From contig CAVGRR010000067.1 in the NCBI GenBank assembly GCA_963631655.1, positions 1 to 8,593 on the forward strand: a DNA stretch of 8,593 bases. The letters run 5' to 3'. Both the position numbers and the translations under genes were made by a program. The notes under the pieces were generated by a model. That model saw only the letters and a program-made list of their open reading frames with translations. It was not told the origin of the DNA and did not search any database. Below, piece by piece: positions 1 to 6,741 of the stretch; position 1 is the stretch's first letter; every line of letters starts with the position of its first letter. The DNA comes from Methanomethylophilus sp963631655. GTDB lineage: Archaea > Thermoplasmatota > Thermoplasmata > Methanomassiliicoccales > Methanomethylophilaceae.

Positions 1-1
1 A

Positions 2-571
2 GGCGAGGGCACGAGGATGTCCTCCCAACGTTACATGGAGAATCTGCTTTGGATCAAGGATGCAGGTTACGGGAATTTCTGCTATGCATTGAGCCAGCCG
101 ACGCTCCCGCTGAGCAAGCAGATCAAAAAAGACAATTTCAAGGTGTATCTTTCGGACACAGGCATGCTTCTCGATGCCTACGGGGACAAGGCAAAAGCTG
201 CAGTATACAAAGGAGACAATTCCTACAACATGGGTGCGGCCACTGAAAATGCAGTGGCCGAGGCCCTGATGAAGAACGGGATCGCACCGACATTCTACCG
301 CAAGGACAAGGGCGACGGCAGGATGGAGATCGATTTCGTCCTTGAATTCCGGAACGGAATAGCCGCCATAGAAGTGAAATCCGGAAAGAAAAGGAACTTC
401 CGTTCTATAGACAGAATCGAAGATTACTTCCAGGTGTCGAGAAGGATCATATTCGAGACAGGGAACATCTTCACGGATGAGGGCGGAATAGAACATTACC
501 CCCTGTTCGCTTCGGCATTCATCAAAGAGATGGATCAGAAGCCCGAAGACATGAAATTCAGTTACGACTGA
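2..571 (+). CDS. AAA+ ATPase with DUF4143 C-terminal domain, 3' part only
   Basis: The reading frame is open from base 2 with no stop before the first ATG at 17, so this is the C-terminal part of a gene starting left of the window. The visible part matches the DUF4143 domain that follows an AAA_14 ATPase domain in a large prokaryotic family. Counting from the ATG at 17, it shows KVYLSDTGML (42-51), GAATEN (73-78), EIDFVLE (104-110) and AIEVKSG (117-123). The E77, D106 and E119-x-K121 pattern resembles a PD-(D/E)XK nuclease-like core. The P-loop part would lie upstream and is not seen. The biological role of this family is poorly defined; members are common accessory genes in archaea and gut bacteria. 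It converges on the kinase gene at 620-1477. Family assignment is firm, function is not. Confidence 0.85.
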   Translation, partial: GEGTRMSSQRYMENLLWIKDAGYGNFCYALSQPTLPLSKQIKKDNFKVYLSDTGMLLDAYGDKAKAAVYKGDNSYNMGAATENAVAEALMKNGIAPTFYRKDKGDGRMEIDFVLEFRNGIAAIEVKSGKKRNFRSIDRIEDYFQVSRRIIFETGNIFTDEGGIEHYPLFASAFIKEMDQKPEDMKFSYD

Positions 572-579
572 GAGGAGAA

Positions 580-610
580 CACCTGTCCGGACAAAAGACC
601 CAGACAGGTG
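580..610. terminator. Inverted repeat between convergent genes, possible bidirectional terminator
   Basis: CACCTGTC (580-587) and GACAGGTG (603-610) are perfect 8-base inverted arms around a 15-base loop. The left arm also overlaps the 10-base palindrome TGTCCGGACA (584-593). It fills the 48-base spacer between two convergent stop codons (571 and 620), where a shared terminator is expected. There is no clear T-run on either side, and archaeal terminators usually depend on T-rich tracts, so the terminator role is inference. A protein-binding site is an alternative. Confidence 0.35.
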
Positions 611-619
611 AAAATGAGT

Positions 620-1477
620 TTACTCTTTGAGCCCGAGCTGGTTCAGCAGCCTCGGGATACCTGCCTCGAAGTTGACACCGTATTTCACATCGGTGCCCGC
701 CTTGTAGGTGCGGACGATGCTCTTCTGGGTGAAATCAACTGCGATCTCTATGGCACGGTCCAATGCGACATCGTTCATCATACATGCGGTAACAACAGAA
801 CTGAACACGTCTCCGGTACCGTGATAGTAACCGGGGATCTTCTCAGCGAACGCATAGGAGATCTTTCCGGTCTCCGCATCGTAACAGGCGGCACCGAGAT
901 TGTGCGTCTCGAAGTAAACTCCGGTGAGGGCGATGTGTTTCGGTCCAAGTCCGGAAAGCTCCTTCAGGAGATTCTCGATGTATTCCCTGGTGTAAGGTCC
1001 TTCCACATACTCCTTGCCGAGCATCAGAACTGCCTCGGTGATGTTGGGAAGAATGAGGTCCGCCTTCGAACACAGTTTCTTCATTCCTTGGGGGAAGTTC
1101 TCGGGGAAGATGGCGTACAGTTTTCCGTTGTCGGCCATCACGGGATCGACAATGACCTTGGCCTTCTTTCCAACTTCGTCGATTATCTGGGAAACGATGT
1201 CGATCTGCTCGAAGGAACCGAGGAATCCGGTGTAGATACCTTCGAACTGAAGTCCCAGCGACTTCCAGTGGTTGAGGATGGGGATCATATCCTCGGTGAG
1301 GTCGCGGTAGGTGTATCCGGTGAAACCGCCGGTGTGGGTAGAAAGGACGGCGGTGGGAAGGCTGGGGACCTCGATGCCCGTGGCCGAGATGATAGGAAGT
1401 GCGACTGTCAAAGAGCATTTTCCGACGCATGAGATGTCGTGTATCGCAAGAACACGCTTTTGGATCTCTGAGTTCAT
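620..1477 (-). CDS. pdxY: Pyridoxal/pyridoxamine kinase (PfkB/ribokinase fold)
   Basis: Predicted to phosphorylate pyridoxal, pyridoxamine or pyridoxine with ATP in the B6 salvage route, giving PLP directly or after oxidation, in the cytoplasm. The 285-residue product is normal length for the family. It has the N-terminal substrate region with HDISCVGKCSL (13-23) and THTGGFTGYTYRDL (48-61), DPVMADNGKLY (111-121), LPNITEA (143-149) and the anion-hole/catalytic motif GTGD (220-223) with D223 as the likely general base. The N-terminal stretch strongly resembles pyridoxamine kinases of anaerobic Firmicutes, which hints at lateral transfer. It begins at the only plausible ATG. There is no Shine-Dalgarno, but a TATA-like element sits about 25 bases upstream, so the message may be leaderless. 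It lies 43 bases downstream of etfA and could also be read through from it. A hydroxymethylpyrimidine kinase activity cannot be excluded. Confidence 0.88.
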   Translation of the reverse strand: MNSEIQKRVLAIHDISCVGKCSLTVALPIISATGIEVPSLPTAVLSTHTGGFTGYTYRDLTEDMIPILNHWKSLGLQFEGIYTGFLGSFEQIDIVSQIIDEVGKKAKVIVDPVMADNGKLYAIFPENFPQGMKKLCSKADLILPNITEAVLMLGKEYVEGPYTREYIENLLKELSGLGPKHIALTGVYFETHNLGAACYDAETGKISYAFAEKIPGYYHGTGDVFSSVVTACMMNDVALDRAIEIAVDFTQKSIVRTYKAGTDVKYGVNFEAGIPRLLNQLGLKE

Positions 1478-1498
1478 GCAGGCTGATTCAAGCGGAAA

Positions 1499-1508
1499 TA
1501 GATATAGG
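1499..1508 (-). promoter_or_regulatory. TATA-like element upstream of the pyridoxal kinase gene
   Basis: On the minus strand this reads CCTATATCTA, about 25 bases before the kinase ATG at 1477 and inside the 43-base spacer after etfA (stop at 1521-1523). Archaeal transcription normally starts about 25 bases after the TATA box, which would place the 5' end at or next to the ATG and fits the absent ribosome binding site. It is a single short AT motif, so support is modest. Confidence 0.4.
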
Positions 1509-1520
1509 TTCCCGAAAAGA

Positions 1521-2585
1521 TCAGAAAAGGGACCTGTGAAGTTCCTTCAGGATGGAGTCTGCATCGCCGATGATCATCTCATCCGCGACGTGCGAGATCG
1601 GAGCGTCTGGGTCTTTGTTGACGGCAATGATCTTCCCGGAGGAGGACATACCTGCAAGGTGCTGCAGCGTTCCGGCGATACCGAATGCAAGATAGATGTC
1701 AGGGGCGACGGTCCTTCCGGTCTGACCCACCTGACGGGACTGATTCAGCCACCCTTTTTCGACCAGTTTACGCGAACAGGCCACCGAAGCACCGATCCTG
1801 GAGGCTATCTCCTCTGCCACTTTTATCGAGGGCCTGGAAACTCCGGCACCCAGGGCGATGATGATCCTTGCCTTCGAGATATCGTCGACCGGACCTGTTT
1901 CTGGTTTTGAAGAGATAATATCTTTCAGAACACCGCAGGTGTTCTGCCAGTAGATCACGGTGCCGCGGGCATCATCAATCGGCTCAGGCAGAGCGAATGT
2001 GCCAGGACGTACGGTCGCCATCTGCGGAAAGGTTGAACATCTTATGGTCGCAAGCAGATTCCCTCCGAATGCGGGACGGGTCATGTACAGGGTACGGTCC
2101 TCCAGTGAGAGATCAGTACAGTCGGCGGTGAGACCTGTCTGAAGCTTTGCGGCCACACGGGGAGCGAGTTCCTTTCCTCTCGAAGTGGCACCGAAAAGCA
2201 CCGCGGCAGGCTCGGTACGAATGACTATCTGTGCGATATTGTCGGCATACACCTCGGGGTGGAAATCTATGAGTCTCTTATCGTGGACCTCATAGAGGGT
2301 CTCCACACCCAGGGCGAATATCTCACCGTACAGCGGTTTGAGTTCCAGATGCCCGAACACGACACCCCAGACCCGGGACCTTCCGGCATCCATAGCACGC
2401 ACTTTTCCGAGGATCTCCTTGGAACAGTCGCTGATGTGCACACCGTCGGTATCCCTTTCGATCTCGATCCAGACCAGAAATCCGTCTGAACGGTTGACAT
2501 TGAGTTTGTATGCCTGCAGCATTCCGGGCGGAAGACCGCCCTTCTCTCCCGAACAGGACCCAGATGAACATGATTCGCAGCCCAT
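1521..2585 (-). CDS. etfA: Electron transfer flavoprotein, alpha subunit (FixB/LctC-like)
   Basis: Alpha subunit of a heterodimeric electron transfer flavoprotein, binding FAD and paired with the EtfB at 2585-3349. Visible family motifs in the 354-residue product are FGATSRGKELAPRVA (131-145), TRPAFGGNLLATI (169-181), FPQMATVRPG (186-195), CSRKLVEKGW (270-279), QVGQTGRTVAPDIYLA (285-300) and AVNKDPDAPI (321-330). The RPAFGGN...PQMATVRPG pair is typical of EtfA in anaerobic, often bifurcating, complexes. Where many family members have a GGRG-type loop, this one has LGAGV (245-249). The start overlaps the etfB stop by one base (TGATG), with AGGGGG eight bases upstream. This start adds about 21 residues with Cys3, Cys6 and Cys11, absent from a minimal EtfA; ATG at 2522 (Met22) is the alternative. 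The extension is too short to be the ferredoxin-like domain found in LctC. Confidence 0.93.
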   Translation of the reverse strand: MGCESCSSGSCSGEKGGLPPGMLQAYKLNVNRSDGFLVWIEIERDTDGVHISDCSKEILGKVRAMDAGRSRVWGVVFGHLELKPLYGEIFALGVETLYEVHDKRLIDFHPEVYADNIAQIVIRTEPAAVLFGATSRGKELAPRVAAKLQTGLTADCTDLSLEDRTLYMTRPAFGGNLLATIRCSTFPQMATVRPGTFALPEPIDDARGTVIYWQNTCGVLKDIISSKPETGPVDDISKARIIIALGAGVSRPSIKVAEEIASRIGASVACSRKLVEKGWLNQSRQVGQTGRTVAPDIYLAFGIAGTLQHLAGMSSSGKIIAVNKDPDAPISHVADEMIIGDADSILKELHRSLF

Positions 2586-3349
2586 CAGAACAGCCCCCTG
2601 ATGTGTTCGGCCGCCTTTGCGGGATCGGAATCGTCAATAACGATACCAGACCTCGACGCACGGACGGTCTCCGTTTTGACTATTGATGTGGGCGATCCCT
2701 TGGTCCCCACTGAATAATTCCCAAGTCCCAGAGCGATCCTGTCAAGGACGGTTATCTCCTTCTGGGACATTTCGAGATACCTGCTTATCGAAGGCAGTCT
2801 GCGGTTGATGTCGCCCTCCGACACTGATAGAACAGAACCTTTCGGGACCCTGCAGGTGCGTATCTCATCCCCGTAGTCCTGAACTGCGGTGATTCCGCTC
2901 TCATCCTTTCCCACGGAGGTGACATAATAGAACTGTTCAACACCGAGCATCTCGGCCACCTCTGCCGGGGTCTGACCCGTGCTGCCGTCCATACTCTGCT
3001 TCCCGAAGAACAGAAGATCGCTGTCTGGCACATATGATCTCACGAATGCCGTCAGGGTGCGGGCGGTGGCATAGACGTCCGCTCCGGCGAATGCTTTGTC
3101 CGAAAGAAGATATGCCTCATCGGCACCGATCTCGAGGCATCTTCTCAATGCGGATTCGGCCTGATTCGGACCCATCGTCACAACTGAGATCTTATCTCCT
3201 TCGTCTTTTATCCTCAATGCGAGTTCGAGAGCATGTTCGGAATGGGGATCGAGGACCGACGGAACTCCGGCACGGAGAAGGTTCCCGTTCTCGTCGACGC
3301 TGATCTGCGACGTGTCCGGAACCTGTTTTACAAAGACGGTATAGTGCAC
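2585..3349 (-). CDS. etfB: Electron transfer flavoprotein, beta subunit (FixA/LctB-like)
   Basis: Beta subunit of the Etf heterodimer. The 254-residue product is normal length. It shows the N-terminal VFVKQVPDTSQ (5-15), VVTMGPNQAE (56-65), GADEAYLLSDKAFAGAD (75-91) and GKQSMDGSTGQTPAE (116-130), which corresponds to the GKQ-x-x-DGDTAQ loop of the family with Ser and Gly replacing the usual Asp and Ala. The GADEAxLLSDxAFAGAD stretch is common in EtfB of bifurcating or confurcating complexes. The start is a GTG codon, chosen because a near-perfect ribosome binding site lies seven bases before it and the protein begins exactly where the family begins. The 76-base gap to the upstream oxidase gene shows no clear TATA box, so it is probably cotranscribed but independently and efficiently translated. 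It is coupled to etfA through the TGATG overlap. Confidence 0.94.
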   Translation of the reverse strand: MHYTVFVKQVPDTSQISVDENGNLLRAGVPSVLDPHSEHALELALRIKDEGDKISVVTMGPNQAESALRRCLEIGADEAYLLSDKAFAGADVYATARTLTAFVRSYVPDSDLLFFGKQSMDGSTGQTPAEVAEMLGVEQFYYVTSVGKDESGITAVQDYGDEIRTCRVPKGSVLSVSEGDINRRLPSISRYLEMSQKEITVLDRIALGLGNYSVGTKGSPTSIVKTETVRASRSGIVIDDSDPAKAAEHIRGLF

Positions 3350-3356
3350 TTTCGGT

Positions 3357-3363
3357 CCTCCTT
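3357..3363 (-). promoter_or_regulatory. Strong ribosome binding site that fixes the GTG start of etfB
   Basis: The minus strand reads AAGGAGG, followed by a seven-base spacer and GTG at 3349-3347. This is one of the two strongest Shine-Dalgarno sites seen in the window and it decides the non-ATG start of etfB. The rest of the 76-base gap (3350-3425) holds a short minus-strand T5 run near 3390 and no convincing promoter. Confidence 0.8.
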
Positions 3364-3425
3364 GCAGGAAACATTCATTCGTGTTACAAAAACTCTGACT
3401 GTTTAACGTTCATTGGCTGTCGAAA

Positions 3426-4970
3426 TCAAAGAGAGAATATGTTCCCTGGATTGAACTTCCCTTCGGGATCCATGACCTTCTTCACGGCTCTCATCTCGTC
3501 GACGCCCTTCTTTCCGTACATCATTTCGACGTACTGGGTCTTCATCTTTCCGATACCGTGCTCGGCACTCGGCGACCCTCCGAGATCGATGGCCTTCTGA
3601 GCAAGTTCCAGATATGCCTTTTTGGCCTTCTCGAAATCGTCCATGTCCTTCAGGATGATCTCCACGTGGGGATGTCCGTTCCCTATGTGTCCGAAGATCA
3701 CATACTCCAAGCCATACCGGGTGATGACCTCGTCGTAATACGCCATCATCTCGTCCAAACGGTCAAGCGGGACCGACATGTCGGTACCCATCTTGTTGAT
3801 CTTCGGGGCCGACGAACCTTTCAGTCTCGCCACATATTCGAAAATGGTCTGCGGGACCGAATGCCTGAAGGCGAAGAACCTCTCCCTGTCCTTCAGTTCG
3901 TATCCGCACCAGCTCTTCTCAAGCGATCCGCCGTGCTTCTTTATGACCGGTTCCAACAACGAATATGAATGTGCCAGACCCTCATTCATGGGCAAATCAA
4001 AAAACAATGCGGAACCTGCATCTTCAGGAATATCGGGCATCTCGGTGAACCGCGGATCGTCCACACGGGACCTGCGGATGAGGTCCAAGGAACCCGAATC
4101 AAAGAATTCAAGGAATTCGGGGATTACGCCCGTCGTAGTGAAGTCTCTTGAAAGTGCATATGCATCCCCGTCGTTCGGCAGAAAGAGGATGTTGCTGATG
4201 AGCGGATGTGAATGTGCCAGATACAGGTCCGCTTCGGTTATCACACCGAATATCCCCTCGCTTCCCACGAAGAGATCGACGGCATCCATCCCATCCTTTG
4301 AGAACAGACCTGCGGCGTTCTTAACAGAGGTGTTGAACTCGTAGTCGGGCATCTTGACAGTTCTGATCCCCTCGGAGAACGGGATCTTCAGGACACGTCC
4401 GTCGGCTGTGATGTCCCCGCGTTTGATATCCAATATGCTTCTGTCGGAGAGAACGACCCTTACCCTTCTCACCCAGTTCCTGGTCGGACCGTACTTGAAC
4501 GTCCTCGGCCCCGATGCATTGGAAGCTATATTCCCTCCCAAGGAACCGTCCAATTCAGTCGGATCCACAGGGTAAAAATAACCGTCTGGGTCTTTTGATA
4601 TTTCTTCAGCGGCACCTTCGGTCAGCGACGGTACCGAAAGATATTCCTTACGTCTCAGGAACTCATTGAGCCTGCGGACGGTGACGAACGGCTGCACTCT
4701 CACATAGAAACCGCGTTCGTCTTTACCCACACCGAGGATCTTATCGAAACGCTCCATGGAAAGGACGGTTCCCCCATAAGGAACGGAACCTCCGCACATC
4801 CCGGTGCGCATACCGGATACTGTGATCTTCGCTCCCGACCGGATGACGGAACGGATATCATCCTCGTTCTCAGGAATCGCGACTGAATCCGCATAACCGC
4901 GGATCTTGCATTCGTCGATGGTGTACGGCGAATCTTCGGGAAGCTCACTGATCGTCTGCATATGTGTCAT
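3426..4970 (-). CDS. FAD-linked oxidase, GlcD/LctD-like 2-hydroxyacid dehydrogenase
   Basis: A flavoprotein of the VAO/PCMH fold that probably oxidises a 2-hydroxyacid such as lactate or glycolate to the 2-oxoacid and passes electrons to the adjacent Etf. The 514-residue product has an FAD-binding type 4 domain (about 28-255) with the pyrophosphate loop VSGMRTGMCGGSVP (51-64) and DGSLGGNIASNASG (141-154), then the FAD-oxidase C-terminal domain with FGHIGNGHPHVEI (426-438), AEHGIGKMK (469-477) and the closing DPEGKFNPGNIF (501-512). H433, H435 and E470 match the usual metal/substrate-binding positions. There is no C-terminal Fe-S domain and no adjacent GlcF-like gene, so Etf is the likely electron acceptor. 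The start at 4970 overlaps the coaD fusion gene by 26 bases; the ATG at 4961 is a possible alternative, and neither has a strong ribosome binding site. The substrate cannot be read from sequence. Confidence 0.9.
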   Translation of the reverse strand: MTHMQTISELPEDSPYTIDECKIRGYADSVAIPENEDDIRSVIRSGAKITVSGMRTGMCGGSVPYGGTVLSMERFDKILGVGKDERGFYVRVQPFVTVRRLNEFLRRKEYLSVPSLTEGAAEEISKDPDGYFYPVDPTELDGSLGGNIASNASGPRTFKYGPTRNWVRRVRVVLSDRSILDIKRGDITADGRVLKIPFSEGIRTVKMPDYEFNTSVKNAAGLFSKDGMDAVDLFVGSEGIFGVITEADLYLAHSHPLISNILFLPNDGDAYALSRDFTTTGVIPEFLEFFDSGSLDLIRRSRVDDPRFTEMPDIPEDAGSALFFDLPMNEGLAHSYSLLEPVIKKHGGSLEKSWCGYELKDRERFFAFRHSVPQTIFEYVARLKGSSAPKINKMGTDMSVPLDRLDEMMAYYDEVITRYGLEYVIFGHIGNGHPHVEIILKDMDDFEKAKKAYLELAQKAIDLGGSPSAEHGIGKMKTQYVEMMYGKKGVDEMRAVKKVMDPEGKFNPGNIFSL

Positions 4971-5907
4971 TGAGTCTCGGGACCATGGCCGCGGTCACAG
5001 ACTGCTCGGTGAGGGCCTTCCTGTCAAGCAGTCCCTTGCTCAGGTAACCGATGGCACCCTGCCCCTTTCCGATGTCCTTCTGTCCGAACACCGTTTTCAT
5101 GGCATCTCCGACAGTACTTCCCTTACGGACCAGCTCCGCCACCTTAGACGGATACATGAAACCGGGTCCGCTGCCTACTGTTATACGTCCGTTCCTGTCG
5201 AGGACCGCACAATATTGAAAATCATAAAGTCCGTCGGGACATTCGAAGACACCCGCTTCGATACCCACAGAGAGATCATGGTCTCCCAAAGCGGCCTTGG
5301 CACGGTTGACGGCACCTTCCCTTGTCTGTTCTTCCTTAGGCTGATCGGGAACTCCGCTGGGAACATCCACTCCGGTGACCTTCACCTTTCCGTAGATGCG
5401 TTCCATAACCGAACGCACAGCCTCGATCTTCACGTGGTTGGCGGAGCCGACCACGATATCTATCACATCGGCGGAACCGTCGCGTCCGTACTTCCCTTCA
5501 AGGATGAGGTGGGCGCTTACCTTGTTCCCGTCGGAGGCCATGACCAATGGGACAACAGAGATGATCAGAGGACGTACTCCCCTCGATTCCCTCTCCGCAT
5601 TGACCTTGTAACCGTTGGATTCCGTTTCCTTGGAAACGACAAGAACATCGACGGCGTCCATGATCTCCGGATCGCCGTAGAGGTCGTTCAGTTCGAAGAT
5701 GGTGAACGGTTTCCCGTAATGTGCCAGCTCGTCCTCCAACGCCTTTTTCCTTAAATGATAGGGAAGAAAATCGCTGCGGGCCTCGGAGGCCATTTTATCA
5801 GAGGTCAATCCGACACAGACCTCGGATCCGAGCCCGAAGGCACGGTCGAACAGTGCCCTGTGCCCGTCATGGATCACATCGAATGTACCGGCCACCGCGG
5901 TCTTCAT
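4945..5907 (-). CDS. coaD: Phosphopantetheine adenylyltransferase fused to DUF84 (inosine/xanthosine triphosphatase-like) domain
   Basis: A two-domain cytoplasmic protein of 320 residues. Residues 1-145 are an archaeal-type nucleotidyltransferase that adenylylates 4'-phosphopantetheine to dephospho-CoA, with GTFDVIHDGH (7-16) carrying the HxGH active site and VSKET (91-95). Residues 149-312 are a DUF84/YjjX-type NTPase, a family that hydrolyses non-canonical ITP and XTP: VVGSANHVKIEAV (152-164), VPSGVPDQPKEEQTREGA (182-199), SVGIEAGVFE (213-222), GSGPGFMYP (245-253) and GKGQGAIGYLS (280-290). I recall this fusion from Thermoplasma relatives, which supports the lineage call. Oddly, the ISSTRI-like motif near the end of the transferase domain reads VSAHLI (130-135). 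The start ATG overlaps the zinc-ribbon gene's stop (ATGA), indicating translational coupling; the C-terminus overlaps the oxidase gene by 26 bases. Confidence 0.9.
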   Translation of the reverse strand: MKTAVAGTFDVIHDGHRALFDRAFGLGSEVCVGLTSDKMASEARSDFLPYHLRKKALEDELAHYGKPFTIFELNDLYGDPEIMDAVDVLVVSKETESNGYKVNAERESRGVRPLIISVVPLVMASDGNKVSAHLILEGKYGRDGSADVIDIVVGSANHVKIEAVRSVMERIYGKVKVTGVDVPSGVPDQPKEEQTREGAVNRAKAALGDHDLSVGIEAGVFECPDGLYDFQYCAVLDRNGRITVGSGPGFMYPSKVAELVRKGSTVGDAMKTVFGQKDIGKGQGAIGYLSKGLLDRKALTEQSVTAAMVPRLNDTYADDQ

Positions 5908-6134
5908 AGACCGAACCCCACGATGACGCCGATGGTCACCGCCCAGAGGATGACGACCACGATCGCGTACTTCCTCAGGCTCTTCCTCGCCTGTTCTCCG
6001 TCGGTCTTCTTACATTCCTCGGAGCAGTAGAGACCTTCTCCGACGAAGGCATTGCCGCATTTGCGACAGTGGTGGTGCTGCGGGATCTTTAAAGTATACT
6101 CCTTCTGCGCGTCCTCGCGGGTGTCGTAAGGCAT
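5904..6134 (-). CDS. Small zinc-ribbon membrane protein (DUF2116-like)
   Basis: A 76-residue protein with a treble-clef/zinc-ribbon segment at residues 20-42: three histidines (20-22), C23-x-x-C26, then C37-x-x-x-C41 in YCSEEC. One hydrophobic membrane-spanning helix follows at about 56-75, preceded by basic residues (RKSLRKY), so the zinc ribbon is expected on the cytoplasmic side. This matches the DUF2116 type of archaeal small proteins, whose function is not known. It starts one base after the trmY stop with a strong ribosome binding site and overlaps the coaD stop/start by four bases. Its place among trmY, srp54 and coaD suggests a conserved housekeeping context; a link to the SRP/membrane-insertion route is only a guess from position. 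Confidence 0.85.
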   Translation of the reverse strand: MPYDTREDAQKEYTLKIPQHHHCRKCGNAFVGEGLYCSEECKKTDGEQARKSLRKYAIVVVILWAVTIGVIVGFGL

Positions 6135-6135
6135 C

Positions 6136-6741
6136 TCAGTTACCTCCGGTAGCTGCTCTCCTGTCCAGTTCGTTCTGCACCAGGATCATGCAATGATCTG
6201 CATGAAGGCTCACAGGCCCGACATTGATCTTCGCCGGCGAATGTGCCAGCAGGACCTCCTCCTCTTCGGGGGTGAGGTCGTGGTTGTCTCCGAGAACGAA
6301 GATGGGATTCTCAGGGAACTCGAAGTCCCTGCAGTCGACCCCGTCCTCCTTCAGATACACGAAAGTGCCCATAGCAGAGAGTTTCTCGATAACATCCGCA
6401 AATGACATCCTCGAGATGAACACTCCGGGGGAGGAGTTCAGTTCCATTCCCGGCGGGAGTTTCTTCAGCAGTGCGTTGCGGATGAGAGAGGCCGTGCTCC
6501 TTTCATCGGGATTGAGATATTTCACCGTCTGACCGGAGATCCTCACGGTCTTGGGCGCATCCTCTCCTCCTTCGAGAACAAGGTAGATCTCCGCATCTTT
6601 ACGGAGATTGTGGCTCATGACGAATGCGGAGTTCACACAGCGGCAGAGGATATCCAATCTCCCTGCCCCGCCTGCGAGATCATCGAGCTTGAACGCTCCG
6701 TCAGTGGATGCATTGTGCCCGGTGATGACGAAATACCTCAT
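6136..6741 (-). CDS. trmY: tRNA (pseudouridine(54)-N1)-methyltransferase, SPOUT family (DUF358)
   Basis: Predicted to methylate N1 of pseudouridine-54 in the T-loop of archaeal tRNAs using S-adenosylmethionine, giving m1Ψ54 in place of bacterial ribothymidine. The 201-residue product is full length. Recognisable parts are the N-terminal RYFVITGHNAS (2-12), GRLDILCRCVNSAFVMSHNL (27-46), FVLGDNHDLTPEEEE (148-162) and, in the C-terminal SAM-binding knot, GPVSLHADHCMILVQNELD (175-193). These match archaeal TrmY (the Mj1640 family) closely. The ATG overlaps the srp54 stop as ATGA, with GGTGA (plus-strand 6748-6752) as a modest ribosome binding site, so it is probably translated by coupling to srp54. 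Confidence 0.93.
   Translation of the reverse strand: MRYFVITGHNASTDGAFKLDDLAGGAGRLDILCRCVNSAFVMSHNLRKDAEIYLVLEGGEDAPKTVRISGQTVKYLNPDERSTASLIRNALLKKLPPGMELNSSPGVFISRMSFADVIEKLSAMGTFVYLKEDGVDCRDFEFPENPIFVLGDNHDLTPEEEEVLLAHSPAKINVGPVSLHADHCMILVQNELDRRAATGGN
6142..6147 (-). promoter_or_regulatory. Strong ribosome binding site for the zinc-ribbon gene
   Basis: The minus strand reads GGAGGT, seven bases before the ATG at 6134. It lies inside the last codons of trmY. It supports the short 76-residue gene as real and its start as correct. Confidence 0.75.

Noticed and set aside
608..1432. Long plus-strand open frame (274 codons) opposite the pyridoxal kinase
   Set aside because: It is the antisense shadow of a gene with clear catalytic motifs, and its translation shows no family features.
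4906..5754. Long plus-strand open frame (282 codons) opposite the coaD fusion
   Set aside because: Antisense shadow; the minus-strand frame carries both domain signatures intact.
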